Part shown: positions 26,440-35,447 of the stretch, one piece after another
How the letters are laid out: each line of letters begins with the position of its first letter
Numbering within the stretch: position 1 is the first letter of the stretch
From: Streptosporangium amethystogenes
GTDB taxonomy: Bacteria; Actinomycetota; Actinomycetes; Streptosporangiales; Streptosporangiaceae
NCBI RefSeq assembly: GCF_000721075.1
Contig: NZ_JOEQ01000023.1
Span: 62,001 to 126,000, forward strand
Length of the DNA: 64,000 nt
Direction of reading: 5' to 3'
Notes under the pieces: model-generated
What the model was told of the DNA's origin: nothing
What the model saw: only the letters and a program-made list of their open reading frames with translations
Databases searched by the model: none
Translations under genes and position numbers: made by a program

Positions 26440-27422
26440 CCCGCGTCTCCGAACACCTCAACCGGGCACTGCACGACCTCATGGAGGCCGACCCGCGCGT
26501 ACACCTGCTCGGTGAGGACATCAGCGATCCGTACGGCGGGGCTTTCAAGGTCACCAAGGGCCTGTCCACCCGGTTCGGCCGCCGCGTCCGGTCCACCCCG
26601 CTGAGCGAAGGGGCGATCGCCGGGATCGGCGCGGGCCTGGCGCTGGCCGGGGACCGCGCGATCGTCGAGATCATGTTCGCCGACTTCGCCGCGCTCGCCT
26701 TCGACCAGCTGGTGAACTTCGCCGCCAAGTCCACCGCCATGTACGGCAGGAAGGTCCCGGTCCCGCTGGTCGTCCGCTGCCCGTCGGGCGGCAACCGCGG
26801 CTACGGCCCCACCCACAGCCAGAGCCCGCAGAAGCACTTCATCGGCGTGCCCGGCCTCTCGCTGTTCGAGATGACCCCCTTCCACGACGCGGGCGAGCTG
26901 TTCGCCCTGATGTTCGCCCTGGAACAGCCCTGCCTGTTCTTCGAGGACAAGGTCCTCTACACCCGGCGCAGGTACGAGGACGGTGTCGTGGACGACCTGT
27001 TCCGCTACGAACTGACCGACGGCGTCGCCCGGGTCTTCGTGGACGGCGTGACCGAGCCCGACTGCACGCTGATCGTCCACGGTGGCATGACCCACCGGGC
27101 GCTTGACGCCATGCGCGCCCTGCTGATGGAGGAGGACGTGGCCTGCGAGCTGCTGGTCCCCGCGCGGCTCTACCCGCTACCCACCCTCCCCGGGCTCGAC
27201 CGTGCCCGGCACGTGTGCGTCGTCGAGGACGGCTCGGAGGGCGGCACCTGGGGCGCCGAGGTGGCGCGGGTGCTCCACCCCCGGCTCTGGTCCACCCTGC
27301 GCCGCCCCATCAGCCTCATCAGCGCGGCCGACAGCGTCATCCCGGCCGCCCCCCACCTGGAGCGCGAGATCCTCGTCCAGTCCGGCCGGATCCGGCACGC
27401 CGTCGCGGAGGTCCTGTCTTGA
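26436..27422 (+). CDS. 2-oxoacid dehydrogenase E1 component, beta subunit
   Basis: 328 aa transketolase-like E1beta. Family features include LLGEDISDPYGGAFKVTKGL near the N-terminus, STPLSEGAIAGIGAGLALAG, EIMFADFAALAFDQLVN, and the C-terminal domain VEDGSEGGTWGAEVARVL. It pairs with the alpha subunit to form the thiamine-dependent heterotetramer. GTG start within the E1alpha stop (GTGA), and its stop overlaps the E2 start (TTGA), so the three subunits are made in step. Confidence 0.93.
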   Translation: MTRVSEHLNRALHDLMEADPRVHLLGEDISDPYGGAFKVTKGLSTRFGRRVRSTPLSEGAIAGIGAGLALAGDRAIVEIMFADFAALAFDQLVNFAAKSTAMYGRKVPVPLVVRCPSGGNRGYGPTHSQSPQKHFIGVPGLSLFEMTPFHDAGELFALMFALEQPCLFFEDKVLYTRRRYEDGVVDDLFRYELTDGVARVFVDGVTEPDCTLIVHGGMTHRALDAMRALLMEEDVACELLVPARLYPLPTLPGLDRARHVCVVEDGSEGGTWGAEVARVLHPRLWSTLRRPISLISAADSVIPAAPHLEREILVQSGRIRHAVAEVLS

Positions 27423-28606
27423 CCGAGGTCCGGGTACCCAAGCTCAACAACAACGACGCCTCGTACCTGCTGGTGGAGTGGGAGGCGAAGGACGGCCAGG
27501 CCGTACGGGCCGGGGAACCGCTCGCGGTGCTGGAGACCTCCAAGGCGGCCGAGGAGCTGACCGCCGAACGGGACGGGACGCTGCGGCACCTGCTTCAGGT
27601 GGGCGCCGAGTGCTCTCCCGGCCAGGTCATCGCCCGCCTGCTGCCCGACGGCGAGGACCCCGGAGACGATCTCGCATCCGCACCCGCCGAGACCGGCGCG
27701 GAGCCGGAGGAGATCGTCATCACCGCCCCCGCCCGGCAGGCCATGGCGGAGTACGGCATCTCCATGGATCAGGTCCGGGCCCTCGGCAGGAAGGTGGTCA
27801 GGCGGGCCGACCTGGTCCCGCCGCACACCTCGCGGGCCAGAACGGGCGGCGCGGTGAGCGTCACCCTTCCCCCGATCGAACCGATGAGGGGTACCGCCCC
27901 GCTCATCCCGCCTGACCAGGACGACTCCCAGCTGATCGAGCCGTCCAGGGCACAGCGGCGTACCGCCGAGGTGGTCGAGCGGTCGCACCGGGAGATCCCC
28001 GCCTCCTTCACGGTCATGCGGGTGGACGTGACGGACGCGCTGCCCTTCGCCCGAGCGGAGACGAAGCGGCTACGTGCTCTCATCGGCCTGCCCGAACTGC
28101 TCGTCCGGGCGACCGGGCGACTGCTCGACCGCTTCCCCCTCTTCTTCGCCACCCCCGTCGACGGCCGCCGCGCCCGCCGCGCCACGACGGCGGAGGTGGG
28201 GGTGACCGTCGACGTCGGAGGCGGCATGTACGTACCGGTGGTGCGCGACGCGGGCCGGCGCCCGCTCGACGAGATCGCCCGCGACCTGGCGGGCTTCCGT
28301 AAGACCGCGCTGAGCGGGACCTTCAGGGAACGCGACCTGGTGGGCGGCAACATCATGCTCACCCTGCACACCGACACCTCGGTGATCACCGCGATCCCGA
28401 TCGTCTTCCCCGGCCAGATCTGCGCGCTCTCCCTCGGCGCCCCGCGCCCCGAGGTGGTGCAGACCCGCGAAGGCGCCTTCGTCACCAGGAAGGTGGTCTC
28501 CCTCGGCCTCGCCTACGACCACCGCTTCGTCAACGGCCGCGACGCGGCGGAGTTCCTCGGCGCGCTCAGGTCCGCCCTGGAGAAACCGGGAAACGGCGAC
28601 GTCTGA
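27419..28606 (+). CDS. 2-oxoacid dehydrogenase E2 (dihydrolipoamide acyltransferase)
   Basis: 395 aa; TTG start with GGAGG 7 nt upstream. One lipoyl domain (about 1-75, lipoylated Lys42 in LETSKAAEEL), a short peripheral-subunit-binding segment (about 100-135), and the catalytic acyltransferase domain. The catalytic motif is DHRFVNG (His368, Asn372) instead of the usual DHRxxDG; His is kept, Asp is Asn. No E3 (lipoamide dehydrogenase) gene follows, so E3 must be shared from elsewhere. The complex would produce an acyl-CoA and, being co-regulated with the NRPS operon, might feed its starter unit (inference). Confidence 0.9.
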   Translation: MTEVRVPKLNNNDASYLLVEWEAKDGQAVRAGEPLAVLETSKAAEELTAERDGTLRHLLQVGAECSPGQVIARLLPDGEDPGDDLASAPAETGAEPEEIVITAPARQAMAEYGISMDQVRALGRKVVRRADLVPPHTSRARTGGAVSVTLPPIEPMRGTAPLIPPDQDDSQLIEPSRAQRRTAEVVERSHREIPASFTVMRVDVTDALPFARAETKRLRALIGLPELLVRATGRLLDRFPLFFATPVDGRRARRATTAEVGVTVDVGGGMYVPVVRDAGRRPLDEIARDLAGFRKTALSGTFRERDLVGGNIMLTLHTDTSVITAIPIVFPGQICALSLGAPRPEVVQTREGAFVTRKVVSLGLAYDHRFVNGRDAAEFLGALRSALEKPGNGDV

Positions 28607-28704
28607 CGCCCCGGCCGCCCCTGCCTCCGGACGCCGTTCCCCAGCGCGAGGTGAAGGTGGGAACATGTCGAGGTCATGAAGTACCCAACGGAAGGCCACG
28701 ACCG

Positions 28705-29295
28705 GTGAGGCGGCTACTCACGGTCCTGTTGCTCGCGTGCGCCGCGCTGCTCTGCGCGGTCCCCCCGGCTCAGGCCCACAACGTGCTGATCGACAGCGAC
28801 CCCAAGGACGGTGCCGAGCTGGCCACCGGACCCGAGACGATCACGCTCACCTTCGACCAGCCCGTCCGGCAGGGCTTCGCGCAGATCAGCGTGACCGGTC
28901 CCGACGGCACACGGTGGGAGGACGGCAAGACGGCGGTCGACAGGACGAAGGCCAGCGTCCGCGTGAAGGCCCTCGGCCCCGCCGGGGAGTACGTGGTGGG
29001 CTACCGGATCCTCTCCGCCGACGGCCACCCGGTCTCCAGCAAGATCACCTTCACCCTGACGGCACCCGGCCCGGCCTCCTCCGCGCAGGCCGGTACCGGG
29101 CAGGCACCCACGGACCCGGCACCCACAGACCCGGCCGCCGCAGCTCAGAGCCCCGATCTGGGCGCCCAGGCCGCCGAGGCCGCGCAGAACGGCGGGGCCG
29201 GGATGGCGGTGCTGTGGATCGCCGCCTCCATCGTCCTGCTCGGCGGGGCCACCGTCGTGGCGATGCGCCGTACGAAGGAGGGGGGCGCGGGATGA
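28705..29295 (+). CDS. copC: CopC-domain copper resistance protein, membrane-anchored
   Basis: 196 aa. The GTG at 28705 gives a clean signal peptide (VRRLLTVLLLACAALLCAVP..AQA) and exposes an N-terminal His in AHNVLIDSDP, the copper ligand typical of CopC. The CopC beta-domain (about 25-120) is followed by an Ala/Pro/Thr-rich linker and a C-terminal membrane helix (about 165-188) ending in MRRTKEGG, so it is tethered outside the membrane. It is coupled to copD by ATGA. It likely binds copper and hands it to CopD. Confidence 0.88.
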   Translation: MRRLLTVLLLACAALLCAVPPAQAHNVLIDSDPKDGAELATGPETITLTFDQPVRQGFAQISVTGPDGTRWEDGKTAVDRTKASVRVKALGPAGEYVVGYRILSADGHPVSSKITFTLTAPGPASSAQAGTGQAPTDPAPTDPAAAAQSPDLGAQAAEAAQNGGAGMAVLWIAASIVLLGGATVVAMRRTKEGGAG

Positions 29296-30323
29296 CCGTG
29301 ACCACCGAGCGGGTCCCCGAGGCCGGCACCGCCAGGAGGCTGGTGGCCGGCGGGTTCGTGTCGGGGGGCGTGCTGGCGGTGCTGGCCGCGACCGCGTTCA
29401 CCGCGCAGGAGGCGGTGCCGGGGATCGTCATCCCCGGGCCGCTGGTGGAGTACGGCCTGCCGGTGCTGCGGGTGCTGCTGGACCTGGCGACGGTGGCGGT
29501 GGTCGGGCTGAGCCTGCTGCCGAAGATGCTCGGGTTCGACGACCCCGAGCGGACCGAACCGGTGATGCGCCGGGCGCGGCCGATGGCCGTGACCTTCGCC
29601 TGGGCGTGGGCGCTGCTGGCACTGCTCATCATCGTCTTCCAGACGGCCGAGCTGAACCCCGGGCTGATCCCCACCCCGTCGATGATCGCCGAGTACGTGG
29701 ATGGCGTCGGTGCCGGGCAGGGCATGCTCTTCAGCGCCGCCTGCGCGCTCTCCTACGCCGGGATCGGGCTGCTGGCCGTACGGTACGGCGAGAAGGTCCC
29801 CGCCGAGCTGCGGATCGTGATCGCCTTCTTCGGGCTGCTGCCGATCCCGGTCACCGGCCACGCCGTCAACTCGGTCTGGCACGACCCCATCATGATCTCA
29901 ATGGAACTGCACGTGATGGGTGCGGCGGCCTGGACCGGCGGCCTGCTCACCGTCATCCTGCTGGTCGCCGCGGACCGGGAGCTGCTGGCGCGGGTGCTGC
30001 CGAAGTTCTCCAGGCTGGCCACCCTGGCACTGGTCCTGGTCAGCGTCTCCGGGCTGGTGACCGGGCTCGCCACGATGGCCCTCACCCCCGGGGTGGAGCT
30101 GCCGGGGGCGCTGCTGAGCGGTCAGTACGGTCCGCTGGTGGTGGCCAAGGTCGCCTGCGTGGCCCTGCTGATCCCGTTCGCCGCCCACATCCGCTTCCGC
30201 CTGCTGCCGCACATCGCGGAGCGGCGGGCGACGGCGGTCGTCGCGTGGGCGGCGGCCGAGATCACCGTGATGGGACTCGCCTACGGGGTGGCGGTGGCGC
30301 TGACCACGGCCTCCCTGTCCTGA
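29292..30323 (+). CDS. copD: CopD-family copper transport membrane protein
   Basis: 343 aa, about eight membrane segments. CopD-type features include TGHAVNSVWHDP and MELHVMGAAAWTGGL, with conserved His in membrane helices. Together with CopC it is thought to move copper across the membrane. ATGA overlap with copC. Its 3' end overlaps the convergent membrane protein gene by 43 nt. Confidence 0.88.
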   Translation: MTVTTERVPEAGTARRLVAGGFVSGGVLAVLAATAFTAQEAVPGIVIPGPLVEYGLPVLRVLLDLATVAVVGLSLLPKMLGFDDPERTEPVMRRARPMAVTFAWAWALLALLIIVFQTAELNPGLIPTPSMIAEYVDGVGAGQGMLFSAACALSYAGIGLLAVRYGEKVPAELRIVIAFFGLLPIPVTGHAVNSVWHDPIMISMELHVMGAAAWTGGLLTVILLVAADRELLARVLPKFSRLATLALVLVSVSGLVTGLATMALTPGVELPGALLSGQYGPLVVAKVACVALLIPFAAHIRFRLLPHIAERRATAVVAWAAAEITVMGLAYGVAVALTTASLS

Positions 30324-31489
30324 GCCCGGAGCGTGTAGCGGCCACACGCCCATTCGAACGCCAGCCACAGGACGGCCAGCCCCGCCCCCCCGATCAGCAT
30401 GGTCGCGGGGGGCACCAGCGGGGGCGCCATGAACATCGCGTGCTGGAAGCGGAGCGCCTGGTCGACGATGAGGGTGACGCCGAGTGCGCCGACCAGCGCC
30501 CTGACCACGGGCATTCTGATCAGGAACGCCAGGTCGACGGCGAGTGCCCCGGCGATCAGGAAGACCGGCACCGCCGAGCGCGGGAAGTCGACGACCGCGA
30601 GCAGGGGCCAGATCAGAGTGCGGAAGACCACGTAGGCGCCGACCACCGCGGTGGCGGAGAACATCCGGCCGATCATCGCGCGGGCGCAGACGGCCACCAG
30701 CATGGCGGCGATCACGGCGTAGAGCGGGTAGAGCTGGTCGGGCACGGGCAGCGTGAAGTGCAGCGCCACCGCCCGGTCGTCCACCGGCAGGCCGATCTGG
30801 TCGGCGGCGAACCTGATCAGGATCGGCTCCGCGTCCGGCTCGCCCCTGTCCCAGGCGGCGAGGCCGTAGACCCCGTACTCCTGGTGCTGTTCCGGGAACC
30901 AGACGTTCTCGAAGAGGAACACGAAGAGCCCGCCGAGGACCAGCGTGCGCGTCCGGCCGGGAACCGCCCGGATGAACCAGCCCCAGGTCACGCCGCAGAG
31001 CATGAAGAGCGTGCCGATGTAGAGCATCAGGTGGGACGGGCTCCACGAGGTGATGTCGAGCCCGTTGACCCGGTGGTTGATCAGGTCGAGCGGCACCGCG
31101 ATCAGGAAGATCGCCGTACCCCAGGCGATGAGGCGCTGCGCGAGCTTGTCGACGCCGTAACCGGTGTAGATGTGGATGATCGTGAGCGCGAGGGCGATGG
31201 CGGTGCCGACACTGTTGAGCAGGTGCGGCGGGGCCAGGTCGTCACGGAGCCACTTGAAGTGCCAGGAGACGTCCCAGGAGGCCCCGAGCACCTTGAAGGA
31301 AAAAGCCACCAGCCACCCGAAGTAGAGGAGCCTGAACAGGTCCTCCGGGGTCTCCCTGCCGGCCTTTCCTCGCGTCCAATACGGCAGAGCCCACTCGATG
31401 ACCGGAGTGGCTCTTCTTCGGAGGCTTTCTACTGGCTTCACGTGTCGAAATGATGCCGCTCCTTCACCTCGGTCCGCAATCAGGGACAT
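30281..31489 (-). CDS. Polytopic membrane protein of unknown function
   Basis: About 402 aa if ATG 31489 is used; the start is uncertain, as longer and shorter in-frame starts exist and none has a strong ribosome site. Around ten membrane segments. His and Trp residues cluster near membrane borders (SWDVSWHFKW, PPHLLNSVG, WSPSHLMLYIG, FPEQHQEYG, RFQHAMFM). I do not recognise the family. Its tail-to-tail overlap with copD and the His-rich segments make a metal- or haem-related role conceivable, but that is only inference. Confidence 0.75.
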   Translation of the reverse strand: MSLIADRGEGAASFRHVKPVESLRRRATPVIEWALPYWTRGKAGRETPEDLFRLLYFGWLVAFSFKVLGASWDVSWHFKWLRDDLAPPHLLNSVGTAIALALTIIHIYTGYGVDKLAQRLIAWGTAIFLIAVPLDLINHRVNGLDITSWSPSHLMLYIGTLFMLCGVTWGWFIRAVPGRTRTLVLGGLFVFLFENVWFPEQHQEYGVYGLAAWDRGEPDAEPILIRFAADQIGLPVDDRAVALHFTLPVPDQLYPLYAVIAAMLVAVCARAMIGRMFSATAVVGAYVVFRTLIWPLLAVVDFPRSAVPVFLIAGALAVDLAFLIRMPVVRALVGALGVTLIVDQALRFQHAMFMAPPLVPPATMLIGGAGLAVLWLAFEWACGRYTLRAQDREAVVSATATP

Positions 31490-31559
31490 CCCCGAGTGAT
31501 CGGGGCGACCGCCCACCCTTCCGACACAGGCGATCGTCCTTTCCCGGATGACCGGCGGG

Positions 31560-31589
31560 GATGCTCCTGAGAGTCGTCTCAGGAGCATC
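31560..31589. promoter_or_regulatory. Perfect 13-bp hairpin in the leader of the hydrolase-ABC gene
   Basis: Arms GATGCTCCTGAGA and its exact complement with a GTCG loop, 76 nt before the GTG at 31665. It could be an operator for a large dyad-binding regulator or an RNA hairpin acting as attenuator. There is no T-run after it, so simple termination is less likely. Confidence 0.5.
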
Positions 31590-31664
31590 TCAGCCTGGAT
31601 CAGTAAGCTCCCGTGACACCCCTCCCTCTTTCGAAGGGGGGATTCCCACGCTCAAGGAGAACCG

Positions 31665-34256
31665 GTGAAACGTGCGGCAAGGTGGGTCACCTGGATCGCG
31701 GTGGTCACCGTGCTGGCCGTCGGCGTCGTGGCCTGGCTGGTCTGGCCGTCCGCACCGGACGTACGGGCCCAGGAGCAGATGATCACAGTGCTCGACGGGC
31801 CGGGCGACGACCAGCGGGTCACGCTGGACGCGAGTTTCTTCCCTCCCGCCGGAGGCGGCAGGGCTCCGGCGGTGCTGCTCGCGCACGGCTTCGGCGGCAG
31901 CAAGCAGAGCGTCAGGGACGCCGCGGTGCGGCTGGCCCAGGACGGTTACGCCGTGCTGACCTGGTCGGCGCGGGGCTTCGGCCGCTCCTCGGGGCAGATC
32001 GCGCTGAACTCCCCCGACTACGAGGTCAAGGACGTGCGCCAGCTGGTCGACTGGGTCGCGAAGCGGCCCGAGGTCCGGCTCGACGCGGCGGGCGACCCGC
32101 GGGTGGGCATCGCGGGCGGCTCGTACGGCGGGGCCATCGCGCTGATGGCCGCCGCCCACGACCCCAGGATCGACGCGATCGTCCCGCAGATCACCTGGTA
32201 CGACCTGGCCGACGCGCTGTTCCCCGACGCCACCGGGCAGGGGCCCCAGAACGGGGTGTTCAAGCGCATGTGGGCCGGGCTCTTCTTCAGCAGGGGCGGC
32301 CCCGCCCCGGCCGCCCTCGGCCCCGGCCAGGGGGACGGTGAGGGTGAGGAGCGGCCGCTCACCGCCGAGGAGGTGCGCTGCGGCCGGTTCCTGCCGGAGA
32401 TCTGCGACATGTACCAGCAGGTGGCCCAGAGCGGCCGGGCGACGGCGAGCGCGGTGGAGACGCTGCGCAGGTCGAGCCCGATCTCGGTGCCCGGGAAGAT
32501 CAGGATTCCGACGCTGCTGCTGCAGGGGCAGCGCGACTCGCTGTTCCCGCTGGGCCACGCGGACGCCAACGCCAAGGCCGTCGCCGCCACCGGCGCCCCG
32601 GTGCAGGTCGCCTGGTTCGACGGCGGCCACGACGGCGGCAACGGCGAGGTCGACTGGCTGCACGAAAAAACGCTCGGCTGGTTCGACCGCCACCTGAAGG
32701 AGATCGGCGACGCGGCCCAGGCCGGCGGCGCCTTCACGGTCACCCGCGACGGCGGCCGCGATCCCGGCACCCGCCGCCCGCTCCAGCTGCACGCCACGGC
32801 CGACGGCTACCCCGGGCTGTCGGGCAGCGGCCAGACCTCCGTACCGCTCAGCGGCCCCGACCAGCCGGTGGCCAACCCTCCCGGCGGCTCTCCCTCCTCG
32901 ATCTCCGCGGTGCCCGGCTTCGGCGGCCTCGCCGGTGGCTCAGGTGTGAACCTGTCCCTCGACATGGCGGGGCAGAGCGCCACCTTCGACTCCTCCCCGC
33001 TGACCGCCCCGCTCCAGGTCACCGGCAGCTCGACGGTACGGGTCCGGGTGACCTTGGAACCCGTGCCCGACGCGCGGACCGGGAGCGGCGAGGCGAAGAG
33101 CACGGCGGGCGAGGTCACCCTGTTCGCCAAGCTCTACGACGTCGCGGGCGCGACCCAGGCGCCGGTCCTGCCCGAGGGGCTCGTCGCCCCGCTCAGGATC
33201 ACGACCGGCGCGGACGGCTCGGGCGAGGCCACGGTGACCCTGCCCGCCGTCGACCACAGATTCGACGTCGGACACCGGCTGCGGGTCGCGTTCACCACCA
33301 CCGACCTGGGCTACAGCACCCCGGCGGCCCCGGCCGTCTACCGGGTCGCCCTGGCCTCGCCGGCCGTGACCGTCCCCACCCACGCAGCTCTGCGCACCCC
33401 CTCGACCAACCCCGCCTGGTGGATCTGGGCGCTGCCGCTGGCATCCCTCGTCGTCGCGACCGTCCTGCTGCTCGCCGGGCGCCGCCGCACCACCGACGAG
33501 CACGATCCCGAACTGGCCTCCGTACCGCTGCGGATCAGCGGGCTGACCAAGGCGTACCGGAACGGCGAGCGCGCGGTGGACGACCTGTCGTTCACCGTGG
33601 AGCACGGCCAGGTGCTCGGCCTGCTCGGCCCCAACGGGGCGGGCAAGACCACCACCCTGCGCATGCTGATGGGCCTGATCCGGCCCGACGGCGGCGAGAT
33701 CCGGATCTTCGGTCACCGGGTGGTGCCCGGCGCACCGGTGCTGTCCAGGCTCGGCTCGTTCGTCGAGGGCCCGGGTTTCCTGCCGCATCTCAACGGCCGC
33801 GAGAACCTGGAGCTGTACTGGAAGGCGACCGGGCGGCCCGCCGAGGACGCCGGATTCGCCGAGGCCCTGGAGATCGCCGGGCTCGGCAAGGCCCTGGACC
33901 GCGCCGTCCGCACCTACTCCCAGGGCATGCGCCAGCGCCTGGCCATCGCCCAGGCCATGCTCGGCCTGCCCGATCTGCTGGTACTGGACGAGCCCACCAA
34001 CGGACTCGACCCGCCCCAGATCCGCGAGATGCGCGAGGTCCTGATCCGCTACGCGGAACAGGGCCGCACCGTCATCGTCTCCAGCCACCTGCTGTCGGAG
34101 GTCGAGCAGACCTGCAGCCGCGCGGTGGTCATGCACCGCGGGCGCCTGGTCACGGCCGGGACCGTGAGCGAGCTGCTGGCCAGCCGCACCCCGGTCAACG
34201 GCTCGGGCACCCGCCTGGAGGACGTCTTCCTGGACCTGATCGGAAACACGACATGA
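31665..34256 (+). CDS. Extracellular S15-like hydrolase fused to ABC ATPase
   Basis: 863 aa; GTG with AAGGAGA 4 nt upstream. An N-terminal membrane helix (about 5-27) is followed by an alpha/beta-hydrolase domain with AHGFGGSK and nucleophile motif GGSYGG. This is the G-x-S-Y-x-G of the S15/CocE/X-Pro-peptidase group. A beta-rich PepX_C-like domain (about 430-560) comes next, then a second membrane helix (WWIWALPLASLVVATVLLLAG), and then a full ABC ATPase (about 620-863): Walker A GPNGAGKTT, signature YSQGMRQR, Walker B LLVLDEP. The predicted topology puts the hydrolase outside and the ATPase inside. Coupled by ATGA to its permease. Substrate unknown; a peptide or ester handled outside the membrane is plausible. 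Confidence 0.9.
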   Translation: MKRAARWVTWIAVVTVLAVGVVAWLVWPSAPDVRAQEQMITVLDGPGDDQRVTLDASFFPPAGGGRAPAVLLAHGFGGSKQSVRDAAVRLAQDGYAVLTWSARGFGRSSGQIALNSPDYEVKDVRQLVDWVAKRPEVRLDAAGDPRVGIAGGSYGGAIALMAAAHDPRIDAIVPQITWYDLADALFPDATGQGPQNGVFKRMWAGLFFSRGGPAPAALGPGQGDGEGEERPLTAEEVRCGRFLPEICDMYQQVAQSGRATASAVETLRRSSPISVPGKIRIPTLLLQGQRDSLFPLGHADANAKAVAATGAPVQVAWFDGGHDGGNGEVDWLHEKTLGWFDRHLKEIGDAAQAGGAFTVTRDGGRDPGTRRPLQLHATADGYPGLSGSGQTSVPLSGPDQPVANPPGGSPSSISAVPGFGGLAGGSGVNLSLDMAGQSATFDSSPLTAPLQVTGSSTVRVRVTLEPVPDARTGSGEAKSTAGEVTLFAKLYDVAGATQAPVLPEGLVAPLRITTGADGSGEATVTLPAVDHRFDVGHRLRVAFTTTDLGYSTPAAPAVYRVALASPAVTVPTHAALRTPSTNPAWWIWALPLASLVVATVLLLAGRRRTTDEHDPELASVPLRISGLTKAYRNGERAVDDLSFTVEHGQVLGLLGPNGAGKTTTLRMLMGLIRPDGGEIRIFGHRVVPGAPVLSRLGSFVEGPGFLPHLNGRENLELYWKATGRPAEDAGFAEALEIAGLGKALDRAVRTYSQGMRQRLAIAQAMLGLPDLLVLDEPTNGLDPPQIREMREVLIRYAEQGRTVIVSSHLLSEVEQTCSRAVVMHRGRLVTAGTVSELLASRTPVNGSGTRLEDVFLDLIGNTT

Positions 34257-35146
34257 GCGACTCCAACGCCGCCCTCACCGTCCCGGCCGGCCTCTCGCGG
34301 AACGGCTCGGCGCGCGGGTACGCGCCGGGCCGTACGTTGCCGCTCGCCGTGGAGATCGTCCGCCAGTTCAAGCGGCGCCGCACGCTGGTGATGTTCGGCC
34401 TGCTGCTCGCGCTGCCATGGATCCTGGTGATCGCCTTCAAGGTCGGCGCCGGGTCGGCGCCGCCCGGCACCTCGCTGCGTATCTCCGACCTGGCCGTCGA
34501 GGGCGGCCTGAACTTCGCCGCGTTCGCCCTGTCGGTGTCCGCGAGCTTCCTGCTGGTCATCGCGGTGGCGCTGTTCTGCGGCGACAGCGTGGCCAGCGAG
34601 GCCAGCTGGTCGTCGCTGCGCTACCTGCTGGCCTCCCCGATCCCGCGCGACCGGCTGCTGCGGCAGAAGCTGGTCGTCGCGATGGGCTACTCCGCGGCGG
34701 CGGTGGTCTGCCTGCCGGTGATGGCGTTGCTGGCCGGCACCCTCGCCTTCGGCTGGAACGACGTCCGGGTGCCGGGGACCGGCGAGACGATCGCCGCGCT
34801 GGACGTGCTGCCCCGGTTCGGCGTGGTGATCGGCTACGCCCTGGTCAGCCAGTTCGTGGTCGCGGCCCTGGCCTTCCTGCTCTCCGTCAGCACCGACTCC
34901 CCGCTGGGCGCGGTCGGCGGCGCGGTCGGCCTGGTGATCGTCAGCAACATCCTGCAGGCGGTCGAGGCGCTCGGCTCGCTCAGGGAGTTCCTGCCGACCT
35001 TCTGGAACAACGCGTGGCTGGACGCCCTGGCACCCCAGCCCTCGTACGAGGGCATGCTCAAGGGGGTGGCCGTCGCGGTCACCTACTCGGCGATCCTGGT
35101 CGCGTTCGCCTTCCGCCGCTTCCGGAGCAAGGACGTGGTCTCCTGA
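34253..35146 (+). CDS. ABC-2 type transporter permease
   Basis: 297 aa, about six membrane segments, ABC-2/CcmB-like organisation. It contains GDSVASEASWSSLRYLLASP followed by IPRDRLLRQKL, the coupling region typical of ABC-2 permeases. It overlaps the preceding fusion gene by ATGA and is certainly its partner; two copies would build the membrane channel. The downstream hairpin at 35180-35219 may end the operon. Confidence 0.9.
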   Translation: MSDSNAALTVPAGLSRNGSARGYAPGRTLPLAVEIVRQFKRRRTLVMFGLLLALPWILVIAFKVGAGSAPPGTSLRISDLAVEGGLNFAAFALSVSASFLLVIAVALFCGDSVASEASWSSLRYLLASPIPRDRLLRQKLVVAMGYSAAAVVCLPVMALLAGTLAFGWNDVRVPGTGETIAALDVLPRFGVVIGYALVSQFVVAALAFLLSVSTDSPLGAVGGAVGLVIVSNILQAVEALGSLREFLPTFWNNAWLDALAPQPSYEGMLKGVAVAVTYSAILVAFAFRRFRSKDVVS

Positions 35147-35179
35147 GCCCTGTCCCGCGGATCCTGCCGTGGTGAGGAT

Positions 35180-35219
35180 CGGTCAGGTGGGTCTCGCAAG
35201 GCGAGGCGCCGCCTGACCG
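35180..35219. terminator. Stem-loop between convergent genes
   Basis: Arms CGGTCAGGTGG and CCGCCTGACCG (one mismatch) lie between the ABC permease stop and the stop of the convergent small gene. The location fits a terminator serving one or both sides. Confidence 0.5.
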
Positions 35220-35245
35220 ACCGCGGCGGGCAGAGGGTCCAGGGC

Positions 35246-35428
35246 CTAGCCCCAGTGCGGGGGACGCTCCTCGATCAGGCGGGCGTCGTCGTCGGCCTCG
35301 CGCCACTCGCTCCAGCCGACGTCGGTGTCGTCGGCGGTCTGGTCGGGCAGGACCGGCAGGCCGTCGTCGGCGAGGTCGACGGGACGCAGGTCGTCGGGAC
35401 GCAGGTCATCGGGTTCGAGCACTGTCAC
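35246..35428 (-). CDS. Small acidic hypothetical protein
   Basis: 60 aa, strongly acidic, with a short internal repeat (PDDLRPDDLRPVDL) and C-terminus RLIEERPPHWG. Ends of the ERPPHW type recur in small actinobacterial hypothetical proteins as far as I recall. GTG start; no recognised domain. Being small it could be a chance frame, but composition and the isolated position between two transcription units favour a real gene. Confidence 0.55.
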   Translation of the reverse strand: MTVLEPDDLRPDDLRPVDLADDGLPVLPDQTADDTDVGWSEWREADDDARLIEERPPHWG

Positions 35429-35447
35429 ATGCCCATGCTAGCCATCC

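Noticed and set aside
27401..27418. Longer E2 starting upstream of 27419
   Set aside because: In-frame upstream sequence overlaps the end of E1beta and is not family-like; the lipoyl domain begins right after the TTG.
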